NCBI RefSeq assembly: GCF_000230695.2
Contig: NC_020541.1
Coordinates: forward strand, 1 to 64,000
Length of the DNA stretch: 64,000 bases
Source of the DNA: Rhodanobacter denitrificans
Lineage (GTDB): Bacteria; Pseudomonadota; Gammaproteobacteria; Xanthomonadales; Rhodanobacteraceae
Direction of reading: 5' to 3'
A program made the position numbers and the translations under genes. The notes under the pieces are model-generated. The model was not told the DNA's origin and did not search any database. It saw only the letters and a list, made by a program, of their open reading frames with translations. Of this stretch, positions 1 to 11,504 are shown in pieces. How positions within the stretch are numbered: the first letter of the stretch is position 1; the number at the start of each line of letters is the position of its first letter.

Positions 1-58
1 AGGTTGGAAAGTATGTGGGGTGAATGACACCACTGTCAAATGGCGGTGGAGGGCACCC

Positions 59-79
59 TGTGGATACCACTGTGGATAG
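59..79 (-). promoter_or_regulatory. Two DnaA-box-like 9-mers upstream of dnaA
   Basis: TGTGGATAC at 59-67 and TGTGGATAG at 71-79 are the complements of GTATCCACA and CTATCCACA, each one mismatch from the consensus DnaA box TTATCCACA. They lie about 90 bases before the dnaA start in the same orientation. Boxes here usually mediate DnaA autoregulation and may belong to the origin region. No clear promoter hexamers were recognised in bases 1-165. Confidence 0.7.
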
Positions 80-165
80 GTGGGCGGCCGGGGGCGTGTG
101 GGAGGCTGCTAGACTACCCCATCACCCCGCGCGCAAGCGCTCCCAAGCTGTGGTTGATCCTATCC

Positions 166-1494
166 ATGAGTGATCTGTGGCGGCGCTGCCTTGAGCGCCT
201 CGAAGGCGAGCTGAGCGCCGAAGACCTGCATACCTGGCTGATGCCGCTGCAGGCGCGCGAAGACGCCAACGGCCTGCAGTTGTTCGCGCCCAATTCCTAC
301 ACCCTGGACACCGTGCGCGGGCGCTACCTGGAACAGATCGAGGCGATGCTGCTGCAGCTTGCCGGCAAGCCGTGTCCGGTGCGGCTGGAGGTCGGTTCCA
401 GTGCGGTCCGGCCGGCACCGCCGGCGAAGGTAGCCGCGGCGCCCCGGGTCGCCATGACGGCGGCTGCCGCGTTCAGCCACAACCTCGACCCGCACTACAC
501 CTTCGAAACCTTCGTCGAGGGCAAATCCAACCAGCTCGGCAAGGCCGCCGCCATGCAGGTGGCGACCAATCCGGGCCGGGCCTACAACCCGCTGCTGCTG
601 TACGGCGGCACCGGCCTGGGCAAGACCCACCTGATGCATGCTGCCGGCAACCTGATGCGCGAACGCAACCCGGACTGCAAGGTGCTGTACCTGCGCTCGG
701 AGCAATTCGTGGGCTCGATGATCGAGGCCTTGCGCGCCAAGAGCATGGACCAGTTCAAGCAGCGCTTCCGCTCGGTCGACGCGCTGCTGATCGACGACAT
801 CCAGTTCTTCGCCGGCAAGGACACCACGCAGGAGGAGTTCTTCCACACCTTCAACGCGCTGTTCGAGTCCAAGCAGCAGATCATCCTCACCTGCGACCGC
901 TATCCGAAGGAAGTGGACAAGCTGGAGCCGCGGCTGAAGTCGCGGCTGGGCTGGGGCCTGTCGGTGGCGATCGAGCCACCGGATTTCGAGACCCGCGCGG
1001 CAATCCTGCTGTCCAAGGCGCACGAGAAGGGGGTGGCCGTGGACGAACACGTGGCGATGCTGCTGGCCAAACGCATCCGCTCCAACGTGCGCGACCTGGA
1101 GGGTGCGCTGAACACGCTGGCGGCACGGGCGAATTTCTATGGCAAGCCGATCACCACCGACTTCGCCGAGGAAACCCTGCGCGACCTGCTGGCCACGCAT
1201 GCGCAGGCGGTCACCATCCCGAACATCCAGAAGATCACCGCCGAGTACTTCAACGTGCGCCTGCAGGACCTGTTGTCCAAACGCCGCGTACGCTCGCTGG
1301 CGCGGCCGCGGCAGATCGCGATGACCTTGTCCAAGGAGCTGACCGAGCACAGCCTGCCGGAAATCGGCGAGGCGTTCGGCGGGCGCGACCACACGACCGT
1401 GATGCACGCCTGCAAGACGATCCGCAAGTTCATCGAGACGGACGCACGCATGCGCCAAGACTGGGAGCAACTGATTCGCACGCTGACCGGTTGA
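166..1494 (+). CDS. dnaA: Chromosomal replication initiator protein DnaA
   Basis: DnaA binds DnaA boxes at oriC, oligomerises with ATP and opens the duplex for helicase loading. The 442-residue product has the usual four-domain layout: an N-terminal domain (about 1-85), a variable Pro/Ala-rich linker, an AAA+ core with Walker [10 protein letters not shown] near residue 147 and Walker [10 protein letters not shown] near 207, and a C-terminal box-binding domain with [13 protein letters not shown] near 405. The frame is open from base 40, but the ATG at 166 begins [13 protein letters not shown], which matches the family N-terminus. The extra 42 codons would cover the upstream DnaA boxes, so the later start is preferred. 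It is the first gene of the dnaA-dnaN-recF-gyrB cluster. Confidence 0.97.
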   Translation: MSDLWRRCLERLEGELSAEDLHTWLMPLQAREDANGLQLFAPNSYTLDTVRGRYLEQIEAMLLQLAGKPCPVRLEVGSSAVRPAPPAKVAAAPRVAMTAAAAFSHNLDPHYTFETFVEGKSNQLGKAAAMQVATNPGRAYNPLLLYGGTGLGKTHLMHAAGNLMRERNPDCKVLYLRSEQFVGSMIEALRAKSMDQFKQRFRSVDALLIDDIQFFAGKDTTQEEFFHTFNALFESKQQIILTCDRYPKEVDKLEPRLKSRLGWGLSVAIEPPDFETRAAILLSKAHEKGVAVDEHVAMLLAKRIRSNVRDLEGALNTLAARANFYGKPITTDFAEETLRDLLATHAQAVTIPNIQKITAEYFNVRLQDLLSKRRVRSLARPRQIAMTLSKELTEHSLPEIGEAFGGRDHTTVMHACKTIRKFIETDARMRQDWEQLIRTLTG

Positions 1495-1737
1495 GCGACG
1501 ATCGGCAAAGTTTATGGATAAGCGGGGGCCCAAGCTGTGGATAATGGGTGGACAGATCGGTCCTTGAAGTTATCCACAAACAGCCCACCGGCAGGCCGCC
1601 CTTTCAGGCACAATCAAGAATCATTGCAAATCATTGATAGACAAAAGAAAAACAGGTCGCGAACGTTATCCACCGGTACCACCACAACCACCAACTTCTT
1701 TTAAAGACAGAACAGCAGGTATAGGGGAAGCACAGCC
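1495..1737. other. oriC: Candidate replication origin (dnaA-dnaN intergenic)
   Basis: The 243-base gap holds a perfect DnaA box TTATCCACA at 1570-1578, a second perfect box on the other strand at 1536-1544 and a near-match TTATCCACC at 1666-1674. Between the second and third lies an A/T-rich stretch at about 1608-1655, unusual for this GC-rich window. It contains AATCATTG twice with a 10-base period (1619-1626 and 1629-1636), which resembles a duplex-unwinding element. Boxes flanking an AT-rich segment beside dnaA are the classical bacterial origin layout. Function is inferred; the dnaN promoter must also lie here. Confidence 0.7.
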
Positions 1738-2838
1738 ATGCAATTCAGCATCCAACGAGAAGCTCTGCTCAAGCCGCTGCAGCAGGTGGTTGGTGTGGTT
1801 GAACGCCGCCAGACGCTACCCGTGCTGGCCAACCTGCTGGTCCGGGTCGGCAACGGCAAGTTGTCGCTGACCGGAACCGACCTGGAAGTGGAGATGGTCG
1901 CCACCACCGAGGCGGAGAAGCTGGTCGACGGCGAGGTGACCATTCCCGCCCGCAAGCTGTTCGATATCGTGCGGGCGCTGCCCGACGGCGCCCGCATCGA
2001 GCTCAAGCTGAACGGCGACCGCGTGGCGCTCAATGCCGGGCGCAGCCGCTTCACACTGACCACCCTGCCAGCCAGCGAATTTCCCACGATCGACGAAATC
2101 GAGCTGGTCGAAAAAGTCAGCCTGCCCGAGGAAGCGTTGCGCGACCTGATGGAGCGCACCGCGTTCGCCATGGCAAACCAGGACGTGCGCTACTACTTGA
2201 ACGGCATGTTGCTGGACCTGCAGGAGCACACCTTGCGCTGCGTGGCTACCGACGGCCACCGTCTGGCGATGAAGGAAACCGAGCTGCAGAGCTCGGTCAG
2301 CGCGCGCCGGCAGATCATCATTCCACGCAAGGGCGTCAACGAACTGATCGGCCTGCTGGAAAGCGGTGACGGCCAGGTCGAACTGGAGTTCGGTCGCAAC
2401 CACCTGCGCGTACGCCGCGGCGACGTGGTGTTCACCTCCAAGCTGATTGACGGCCGCTTCCCGGACTACGAAGCGGTGATTCCGCTGGGTGCCGACAAGA
2501 CCGCCACGCTGGATCGGGAAGTGCTGCGTGGCGCCTTGCAGCGCGCGGCGATCCTGTCGAATGAGAAGTACCGCGGCGTGCGGCTGGAATTGTCGCCGGG
2601 CAAGCTGCGCATCGTGGCGCACAACCCGGAGCAGGAGGAAGCCGTGGAGGAGGTCGAGGCCGACACCCACGTGTCTGATCTGGCGGTTGGCTTCAACGTA
2701 GGCTACCTGCTCGATGCGCTGGCGGCGCTGCGCGGCGAACAGGCCCGGCTCAGCCTGCGCGACGCGCAGTCGAGCTGCCTGGTGCAGGAACACGACAACG
2801 AGCATGCCCGCCACGTGATCATGCCGCTGCGGCTCTGA
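1738..2838 (+). CDS. dnaN: DNA polymerase III beta subunit (sliding clamp)
   Basis: The product forms the dimeric ring that tethers polymerase III and many repair proteins to DNA. Its 366 residues equal the usual family length and show the three-fold repeated clamp fold. It starts MQFSIQREALLKPLQQVVGV, has the conserved TDGHRLA segment in the middle, and ends with HVIMPLRL, the typical C-terminus. The ATG at 1738 has a good AGGGGAAG ribosome site about 10 bases upstream. It follows the candidate origin and precedes recF; a strong GC hairpin at 2882-2910 separates it from the recF start. Confidence 0.98.
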   Translation: MQFSIQREALLKPLQQVVGVVERRQTLPVLANLLVRVGNGKLSLTGTDLEVEMVATTEAEKLVDGEVTIPARKLFDIVRALPDGARIELKLNGDRVALNAGRSRFTLTTLPASEFPTIDEIELVEKVSLPEEALRDLMERTAFAMANQDVRYYLNGMLLDLQEHTLRCVATDGHRLAMKETELQSSVSARRQIIIPRKGVNELIGLLESGDGQVELEFGRNHLRVRRGDVVFTSKLIDGRFPDYEAVIPLGADKTATLDREVLRGALQRAAILSNEKYRGVRLELSPGKLRIVAHNPEQEEAVEEVEADTHVSDLAVGFNVGYLLDALAALRGEQARLSLRDAQSSCLVQEHDNEHARHVIMPLRL

Positions 2839-2881
2839 CGGCCGACCGATGGCGCTCGCCACGCACGGCAAGCCATGGCAA

Positions 2882-2910
2882 CGCCGGGGCCCCCCTCAGG
2901 GACCCCGGCG
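2882..2910 (+). other. Strong GC hairpin between dnaN and recF
   Basis: CGCCGGGG at 2882-2889 is the exact complement of CCCCGGCG at 2903-2910, with further CCC/GGG pairing inside. Only a weak T-rich stretch follows, so it is not a textbook terminator. It may attenuate dnaN read-through into recF or stabilise the dnaN mRNA end. Its position also bears on the choice of recF start. Confidence 0.55.
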
Positions 2911-2934
2911 TTGCCGTTTGTGGGCGCCTTGCCC

Positions 2935-4014
2935 GTGAGGTTGCAGCAGCTTCGGATACGCGGACTGCGTTGCCTCACCGACGTCGATGCGGTGCTGGGT
3001 CCGGCTATCAATGTTTTCGTGGGCGCGAACGGCGCCGGCAAGACCAGCGTGCTGGAAGCGGCGTTCCTGCTTTCACATGCCCGCTCCTTCCGCAGCGGGG
3101 CGAAGGAGGCGCTGTTGCAGCGGGGCGCCACGCAGTTGTCGATCTTTGCCGAGTTGTGTCATGCCGACCGGCGGGTGTGCCGGCTGGGCCTGGGCCGCGC
3201 CGGAGCGGGCTGGGAGGCGAAGCTCGATGGTTCGGGCGTCCCGCTCGGGCAACTGGTGAGCGAATGCGCGGTGGTCTGCTTCGAGCCAGGGTCGCACGCC
3301 CTGATCGCCGGCGCGGCCGAGGAGCGCCGACGCTACCTGGACTGGGGTGTGTTCCACGTGGAACATGCGTTTCTGTCCTGCTGGCGCCGCTACCAGCGGG
3401 CGCTGAAACAGCGCAACAGTCTGTTGCGTTCCCTCTCGCCCCCCGGCGACGAGCTGTTTGCGCCATGGGAGGCCGAACTGGCGCAGGCTGCCGATCAAAT
3501 CGATCGGCAGCGGCGCGCCTACCTGGATCGGCTGCGCCCGCGGCTGCAGGGCAGCATCGCGGGTTTGCTGCCGGAACTGGGGGCGTTCGCGCTGCGTTAT
3601 CGCCGCGGCTGGTCGGACGAGCTGGATCTGGCCCGGCAGCTGCGCGAGCAACGGGGCAGGGACCTGGCACGCGGGCACACCACGCTCGGCGCGCATCGGG
3701 CCGACTGGTCGATCACGTTCGAACAGGCGCCACTGCGTGAGCATCTGTCCCGCGGCCAGGAGAAACTCACCGCGCTGGCCTGCCTGCTGGCCCAGGCCGA
3801 ACTGTATGCCGAGCATCGCGGGGAATGGCCCATCGTCTGCCTGGACGATCTCGCCTCCGAACTGGATCAGGCGCACCAGCTTGCGGTGGTGACGCTGCTG
3901 CGGGCGGCCGACGCCCAAGTCCTGCTGACCGGCACTGAGCTGCCGGCCGCGCTGCAGGGACTCCCTGCCTGCGTGTTCCACGTGGAACAAGGCAGGCTGG
4001 CGCGCCTGCTATAA
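2935..4014 (+). CDS. recF: DNA replication/repair protein RecF
   Basis: RecF is an SMC-like ATPase that loads RecA at single-strand gaps with RecO and RecR. The Walker A motif GANGAGKTS sits near residue 31, and the C-terminal part carries the ABC signature LSRGQEKL and Walker B segment VCLDDLASELD. The GTG at 2935 gives 359 residues starting VRLQQLRIRGLRCL, which matches the family N-terminus and length. An in-frame ATG at 2875 would add 20 low-complexity residues encoded by the hairpin at 2882-2910 and is less likely. The gene contains two perfect parS palindromes, read as FHVEH and FHVEQ. Its stop TAA overlaps the gyrB -10 element. Confidence 0.93.
   Translation: MRLQQLRIRGLRCLTDVDAVLGPAINVFVGANGAGKTSVLEAAFLLSHARSFRSGAKEALLQRGATQLSIFAELCHADRRVCRLGLGRAGAGWEAKLDGSGVPLGQLVSECAVVCFEPGSHALIAGAAEERRRYLDWGVFHVEHAFLSCWRRYQRALKQRNSLLRSLSPPGDELFAPWEAELAQAADQIDRQRRAYLDRLRPRLQGSIAGLLPELGAFALRYRRGWSDELDLARQLREQRGRDLARGHTTLGAHRADWSITFEQAPLREHLSRGQEKLTALACLLAQAELYAEHRGEWPIVCLDDLASELDQAHQLAVVTLLRAADAQVLLTGTELPAALQGLPACVFHVEQGRLARLL
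3350..3365. promoter_or_regulatory. parS: parS centromere-like site 1 (inside recF)
   Basis: TGTTCCACGTGGAACA is a perfect 16-base palindrome and matches the conserved bacterial ParB-binding parS consensus (TGTTNCACGTGNAACA type). It lies inside the recF coding sequence, about 1.7 kb from the candidate origin. ParB loaded here would spread and recruit condensin and ParA for chromosome segregation. parAB is not in this window. Confidence 0.92.
3974..3989. promoter_or_regulatory. parS: parS centromere-like site 2 (3' end of recF)
   Basis: This is a second copy of exactly the same 16-base palindrome, TGTTCCACGTGGAACA, 624 bases downstream of the first and still within recF. It ends 17 bases before the TGC of the extended -10 element of the putative gyrB promoter, so ParB bound here would sit over the -35 region. 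Two identical 16-mers within one gene near the origin would not be expected by chance. Confidence 0.92.
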
Positions 4015-4015
4015 T
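4007..4015 (+). promoter_or_regulatory. Probable gyrB promoter (extended -10)
   Basis: TGCTATAAT is a perfect extended -10 element (TGnTATAAT). It overlaps the recF stop codon TAA at 4012-4014 and lies about 94 bases before the gyrB ATG. No good -35 hexamer is present at the expected distance, as is common for extended -10 promoters. That region is occupied by parS site 2. Confidence 0.6.
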
Positions 4016-4045
4016 CAAAAGGTTGCATCTCCCGGGATTGCATAA

Positions 4046-6541
<2,496 letters not shown>

Positions 6542-6554
6542 AACAGCTTGCGCT

Positions 6555-6594
6555 GGCATGCCGGCCGGCGCCAGGCGTCGGCCAGCGGCATGCC
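6555..6594 (+). terminator. Hairpin downstream of gyrB
   Basis: GGCATGCCG at 6555-6563 pairs exactly with CGGCATGCC at 6586-6594, with extra GCC/GGC pairing inside. It lies 13 bases after the gyrB stop. No T-run follows, so it may be a weak or Rho-assisted terminator, or a 3'-end stabiliser. Confidence 0.4.
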
Positions 6595-6745
6595 CATTGG
6601 GCGCCTTGCCGCGTGGTGCGGCGCCAAGCAATTGATTTTCAACAGGCTTTGATGCGGCAGTGCAACTTGTTATCCCGTGCCGGGTCGAGTTACGCTCCGC
6701 AATCCCCCGCGTCATCACGACACGCCCAGACATTAGAGGATCACC

Positions 6746-8035
6746 ATGAAGCATGCCCGAGGGTTAACCATGCTGGCCGGCATTGCGCTGCTGCTGGGCG
6801 TGGCCAGCAGCCCGGCACTGGCGCGCAAGAGCGACGACGCCAAACCCAAGAAGGAAGTGCTGTATCCGAACGCGACGCGCGTTGAGCCGAAGCTCGACCT
6901 GAGCAGCGTGAAGGATCAGAAGAACCTCAACGACGGCCTGGATGCGGTCAACGAGGGCGACAAGGCCAAGGCCGAGCAACTGCTGCAGCCGATCATCGAC
7001 GGCAGCAAGAGCAAGTACGCCCAGGCGCTCGCCCTGCAGGGCATGGCCAGCCTCCACTACAACGACGGCGACACCAAGGGCGCGATCGCCGCGCTGCAGC
7101 GCTCGCTGGCGCTTGGCGTGATGCCGAATGACACCTACTTCCAGTTGATGTACATGCTGGCGCAGTTCCAGCTGGCCGACGAGCAGTACCAGGCCGCGCT
7201 GGACACGATCGCCAAGTGGCGCGCCGAAGGCAAGAAGGAAACCGCCGATTCGTACGCGCTCGAAGGCAATGCCGACTATCGGCTCGGCAAATATCCCGAG
7301 GCGATCGCCGCCATCACCAAGGCCAAGTCGCTGACCGACAAGCCGCAGCCGACCTGGGACCAGATCCTGATGGCCAGCTACGCCGAATCCGGCCAGGACG
7401 ACAAGGCAGCCGCACTGGCTACCAGCCAGCTCAGTTCCAATCCGGACGACCCGAACGTGCTCAACAACGCGGTCGCCGTGCTGATGCAGGCGCACAAGTA
7501 CCCCGAAGCGATCCAGATGCTGGAAAAGGCCCGCGCCGCCGGCAAGCTCGGCAAGGACACCCAGTATGTGAACCTGGCCAAGCTGTACCTGATCAGCGGC
7601 CAGGACAGTTCCGATCCTGCGCCGAACGCGCTCAAGGCCCAGCAGGTGCTTGAGGACGGTATCGGCAAGGGCGTGCTCAAACCCGACGCGGAAACCTACG
7701 TGCTGCTCGGCCAGTCCGCCGAGATCGGCAACAACATCGACAAGGCGATCGGCTATTACAACAAGGCCATCCCGCTGGCCAGCAACGGTGAGGCCGCGCT
7801 GCGCGCAGGACGCCTGCTGCTGAGCGAGAACAAGTACAGCCAGGCCAAGGGCCTGGTCCAGCAGGCGATCGACAAGGGCGTGCAGCACAAGGGTACGGCG
7901 TACATGCTGCTGGCCGAGTCCGAGCGTGGCTTGAAGAACAAGCCGGCGGCGATCGCCGCGATGAAGAAGGCCGCACAGGATCCGGAGACGGCGGCGAAGG
8001 CAAGGGACTGGCTGAAAAAGACCGGCGCCGAGTGA
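6746..8035 (+). CDS. Exported tetratricopeptide-repeat protein
   Basis: The 429-residue protein begins with a clear Sec signal peptide (MKHARGLTMLAGIALLLG, cleavage probably after ALA near residue 26). The mature part is almost entirely helical TPR-like repeats of about 34 residues, for example around ALALQGMASLHYNDGDTKGA and GRLLLSENKYSQAKGLVQQA. TPRs mediate protein-protein contacts, here in the periplasm. The gene sits just upstream of tonB-exbB-exbD on the same strand, an arrangement common in Xanthomonadales, so a link to TonB-dependent transport or envelope assembly is plausible but not shown. An AGAGGAT ribosome site precedes the ATG. Confidence 0.85.
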   Translation: MKHARGLTMLAGIALLLGVASSPALARKSDDAKPKKEVLYPNATRVEPKLDLSSVKDQKNLNDGLDAVNEGDKAKAEQLLQPIIDGSKSKYAQALALQGMASLHYNDGDTKGAIAALQRSLALGVMPNDTYFQLMYMLAQFQLADEQYQAALDTIAKWRAEGKKETADSYALEGNADYRLGKYPEAIAAITKAKSLTDKPQPTWDQILMASYAESGQDDKAAALATSQLSSNPDDPNVLNNAVAVLMQAHKYPEAIQMLEKARAAGKLGKDTQYVNLAKLYLISGQDSSDPAPNALKAQQVLEDGIGKGVLKPDAETYVLLGQSAEIGNNIDKAIGYYNKAIPLASNGEAALRAGRLLLSENKYSQAKGLVQQAIDKGVQHKGTAYMLLAESERGLKNKPAAIAAMKKAAQDPETAAKARDWLKKTGAE

Positions 8036-8256
8036 CCGGCCGAGGCACCTGGCAGGTCGCGGGGTGGATGGACGTCCATATGATTCGCCACGCGGCGCTA
8101 TACAAATGTCATGTGCTGTTGTACCGTTGAAACCTTTCCCTGCGTCTCCCCAGCGGCATGTTCCCTTCGGATCCGTCAAGGCATCAGACGACGGCTTCGG
8201 GGCCAAGCCCTGCGGCAACGTTCTCCTTCGGTTTGATCAGCTCCAGACAGTGACAG

Positions 8257-8910
<654 letters not shown>

Positions 8911-8916
<6 letters not shown>

Positions 8917-8936
8917 CCGGGTCCGCCCGGTTACAG
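8911..8936 (+). promoter_or_regulatory. Perfect 11-bp hairpin across the tonB stop codon
   Basis: CTGTAACCGGG (8911-8921) pairs perfectly with CCCGGTTACAG (8926-8936) around a four-base TCCG loop. The tonB TAA stop is inside the left arm. No T-tract follows, so full termination is unlikely. A stem here could protect or process the mRNA and set the ratio of TonB to the more abundant ExbB/ExbD. Confidence 0.6.
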
Positions 8937-8971
8937 TTACAGTTCACGCTTGACTTCCTTAGGGTAGCGTT

Positions 8972-9745
8972 ATGTTCCTACAAACTCCTGCAACGACCGA
9001 TGCCGCACAAGCTTTGGGTGGCAACACCAATGCTGAAGCCATGAAGGCCATGGGCTTTGGTGATTTGATCCACAATTTTGATCCGCTCGGTTGGGTCGTC
9101 TTCGTGACCCTGGTCGTGATGTCGTTCCTGTCGTGGTACTTCATCGTCGCCAACGGCATCCGCAATGCGACGGTGAAGGCCCGCGCCGACAAGGTCATCG
9201 ACGGCTTCTGGGGCAACGGCTCCACCCAGGACGCGATCCGTGAACTGGAAGCCCAGCCGCGCAGCGAGCCGTTCTCCAAGATCGCGCTCGACGCCGCCTC
9301 GGCGGTCGCCCACCACCAGCAGGCCACAGCGGCGGCCGGCACCACCGGACGTCTGGCCGAGTCGCTGAGCCGTTCCGAGTTCATCGACCGCGCCCTGCGT
9401 CAGGCCGTGGCCCGCGAGAGCATGCGCCTGGAAGGCGGCATGACCCTGCTCGCCACGGTGGGCTCGGCCGCGCCGTTCGTCGGTCTGCTCGGTACCGTGT
9501 GGGGCATCTATCATGCTTTGATCAAGATTGCCGCTTCTGGCAACGCGTCGATGAACGCGGTGGCCGGCCCGGTCGGCGAGGCGCTGATCATGACCGCGTT
9601 CGGTCTGTTCGCCGCGATCCCGGCGCTGTTCGCCTACAACTTCTTCAGCCGCTCGAACCGCGTGGTCTATGCACGCTTCGACGAATTCGCGCACGACCTG
9701 CACGACTTCTTCGCCACCGGTTCGCGCGTCGAAAGCCAGAAGTGA
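8972..9745 (+). CDS. exbB: ExbB/MotA/TolQ-family proton channel subunit
   Basis: ExbB forms the pentameric inner-membrane channel that surrounds ExbD and powers TonB. The 257-residue product has a transmembrane helix near residues 35-60 (WVVFVTLVVMSFLSWYFIV) and a cytoplasmic loop. Two further helices follow at about 150-180 and 195-220, with the signature LLATVGSAAPFVGLLGTVWG and the segment GEALIMTAFGLFAAIPALFA. Length and topology fit the family. It lies 55 bases after tonB and 11 before exbD1, consistent with co-transcription. Confidence 0.95.
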   Translation: MFLQTPATTDAAQALGGNTNAEAMKAMGFGDLIHNFDPLGWVVFVTLVVMSFLSWYFIVANGIRNATVKARADKVIDGFWGNGSTQDAIRELEAQPRSEPFSKIALDAASAVAHHQQATAAAGTTGRLAESLSRSEFIDRALRQAVARESMRLEGGMTLLATVGSAAPFVGLLGTVWGIYHALIKIAASGNASMNAVAGPVGEALIMTAFGLFAAIPALFAYNFFSRSNRVVYARFDEFAHDLHDFFATGSRVESQK

Positions 9746-9756
9746 GGGATTGACCC

Positions 9757-10179
9757 ATGGCAGTCAGCCTAGGTGGCAATTCCGGCGGTCCGATGTCGGA
9801 AATCAACGTCACGCCGCTGGTCGACGTGATGCTGGTTTTGCTGATCATCTTCATGATCACGGCGCCGCTGATGTCGCACTCCATCACGATCGATCTGCCG
9901 ATCGCGAATCCGAAGACCAAGGATGCGGAGTTGCCGGTGGCGCCTCTGGATCTGGCGGTCAAGCAGGACGGCAGCTTGTACTTCAATGACCACCTGGTCA
10001 CCGAAGCCGAGTTGCGGGCGCAGTTTGCGGTGAATGCGCAGAAGTCGCCCCAGCCGGAACTGCAGATCCGTGCGGACAAGAACACCGAGTTCAAGATCGT
10101 GAAGAAGATCATCGGCGACGCCAAGGATTCGGGCATGGTCCATGTCGGCTTCATGACCACCGACGCGCCGAAGGGGTAA
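9757..10179 (+). CDS. exbD1: Biopolymer transport protein ExbD (copy 1)
   Basis: ExbD has one N-terminal helix followed by a periplasmic domain and shuttles protons with ExbB. The helix carries the conserved SEINVTPLVDVMLVLLIIF segment whose Asp is the proton carrier, followed by a periplasmic domain of about 95 residues. It is 140 residues long. It is followed after 4 bases by a second exbD with an almost identical membrane segment, the arrangement described for Xanthomonas (tonB-exbB-exbD1-exbD2). Confidence 0.94.
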   Translation: MAVSLGGNSGGPMSEINVTPLVDVMLVLLIIFMITAPLMSHSITIDLPIANPKTKDAELPVAPLDLAVKQDGSLYFNDHLVTEAELRAQFAVNAQKSPQPELQIRADKNTEFKIVKKIIGDAKDSGMVHVGFMTTDAPKG

Positions 10180-10183
10180 CGAG

Positions 10184-10588
10184 ATGTCTTTCTCCACCAA
10201 AACCAGCGGTCCGATGTCGGAGATCAACGTCACGCCGCTGGTCGACGTGATGCTGGTGCTCTTGATCATCTTCATGATCACGGCGCCGGTGCTGGCGCAC
10301 AAGATCCAGGTCGACCTGCCGCAGCCGAACCCGAACCCGACGCCGCCGACCACGCCGCTGGATCCGATCCACCTGAAGATCGACCAGGCCGGTGCGCTGT
10401 ACTGGAACGACACGCCGGTCGACGAGCTGGGCCTGAAGGCACAGCTCGCGGTGATCGCCCAGCAGAGCAACCAGCCGGAAATCCAGATCGCCGCGGATGA
10501 CGCGGTGGCCTACCAGTACGTGGCGCGCGTGCTGGCGGATGCGAAGAGCTACAACCTGGTCAAGATCGGTTTCACCGAGAACTTCTGA
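10184..10588 (+). CDS. exbD2: Biopolymer transport protein ExbD (copy 2)
   Basis: This is a second ExbD paralogue of 134 residues. The first 35 or so residues repeat those of copy 1 (GPMSEINVTPLVDVMLVLL), while the periplasmic part is clearly diverged (QPNPNPTPPTTPLDPIHLK). In Xanthomonas campestris the second exbD is dispensable for iron uptake but matters in other TonB-dependent processes; a similar division of labour is inferred here. It is the last gene of the operon, and a strong terminator follows at 10624-10647. Confidence 0.93.
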   Translation: MSFSTKTSGPMSEINVTPLVDVMLVLLIIFMITAPVLAHKIQVDLPQPNPNPTPPTTPLDPIHLKIDQAGALYWNDTPVDELGLKAQLAVIAQQSNQPEIQIAADDAVAYQYVARVLADAKSYNLVKIGFTENF

Positions 10589-10623
10589 CCGGGCGCTGCC
10601 GCGGCAGCACGCAGCATCGAAGA

Positions 10624-10647
10624 CCCCCGCCCTGTGCGGGGGTTTTT
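10624..10647 (+). terminator. Rho-independent terminator of the tonB-exb operon
   Basis: CCCCCGC (10624-10630) and GCGGGGG (10636-10642) form a seven-pair stem with a five-base loop, followed by TTTTT. It lies 36 bases after exbD2 and before the convergent pdxJ end. Confidence 0.9.
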
Positions 10648-10676
10648 GTTTGCGTGAGCGGGCCGCGGGGCAGCGC

Positions 10677-11420
10677 TCAGCGCAGGATCTGCAGGTAGTT
10701 GCGCACGGTGGTGGCCAGTCCTTCGTACAGCGCCTCGCCGATCAGCGCATGGCCGATGGAGACTTCGGCCAGTCCGGGAATCGCCGCCTTGAAGGTGCCC
10801 AGGTTCGCCTGGCTGAGGTCGTGTCCGGCGTTCACCGCCAGCCCGGCCTGCTGCGCGCGGCGCGCGGTGTCGGCGCACGCGGCCAGCGCCGCCGCGGGCT
10901 GGCCATCGGCGAAGGCCTCGGCGTAGGGGCCGGTGTAGATCTCGACGCGCTGCGCGCCGATCGCTGCGGCCAGCTCGAAATCCCGGCTGCCGGCGTCGAC
11001 GAACAGGCTGACCCGGCAGCCCAGGTCGCACAGTTCGCTGACCAGCGGGTGCAGCTGCGCGATGTCGCGGCGCAGGTCGAAGCCGTGGTCGGAGGTGATC
11101 TGGCCGTCGCTGTCCGGCACCAGGGTCACCTGGGTCGGGCGCACCTCGCGGGCCAGCGCGATCAGTCCCGGGTAGTCGCCGCGGGCGGCGGCAAACGGGT
11201 TGCCTTCGATGTTGTACTCGACCCGCCCGCGCAGCATCGCGGCCAGTGTGCGCACGTCCTGCGGCCGCACGTGGCGCTGGTCCGGGCGCGGGTGCACGGT
11301 GATGCCGCCACAGCCGGCCTCGATGCAGGTCTGCGCGGCGCGGCAGATATCCGGTTCGTGGCCGCCGCGCGAATTGCGCAGCACGGCGATCTTGTTGAGG
11401 TTGACACTGAGCAGGGTCAT
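10677..11420 (-). CDS. pdxJ: Pyridoxine 5'-phosphate synthase PdxJ
   Basis: PdxJ condenses deoxyxylulose 5-phosphate with 3-amino-2-oxopropyl phosphate in the last ring-forming step of vitamin B6 synthesis. The 247-residue TIM-barrel protein starts with [17 protein letters not shown] and carries [17 protein letters not shown] and the C-terminal [15 protein letters not shown] phosphate-binding segment, all family hallmarks. The ATG complementary to 11418-11420 is chosen because upstream codons do not match the family. It is downstream of, and co-oriented with, the phosphopantetheinyl transferase gene. Confidence 0.95.
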   Translation of the reverse strand: MTLLSVNLNKIAVLRNSRGGHEPDICRAAQTCIEAGCGGITVHPRPDQRHVRPQDVRTLAAMLRGRVEYNIEGNPFAAARGDYPGLIALAREVRPTQVTLVPDSDGQITSDHGFDLRRDIAQLHPLVSELCDLGCRVSLFVDAGSRDFELAAAIGAQRVEIYTGPYAEAFADGQPAAALAACADTARRAQQAGLAVNAGHDLSQANLGTFKAAIPGLAEVSIGHALIGEALYEGLATTVRNYLQILR

Positions 11421-11504
11421 GGCGGGCGGTTCTTGGTGGTGGGCGATCGGCGTGGCACGCGGGTGGCGCACGGGCCGGTCGATGGACCGGAAACACTGCG
11501 CCGA

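Noticed and set aside
40..165. N-terminal extension of dnaA from the first ATG
   Set aside because: The encoded 42 residues do not match DnaA and cover DnaA boxes; the ATG at 166 gives the conserved start.
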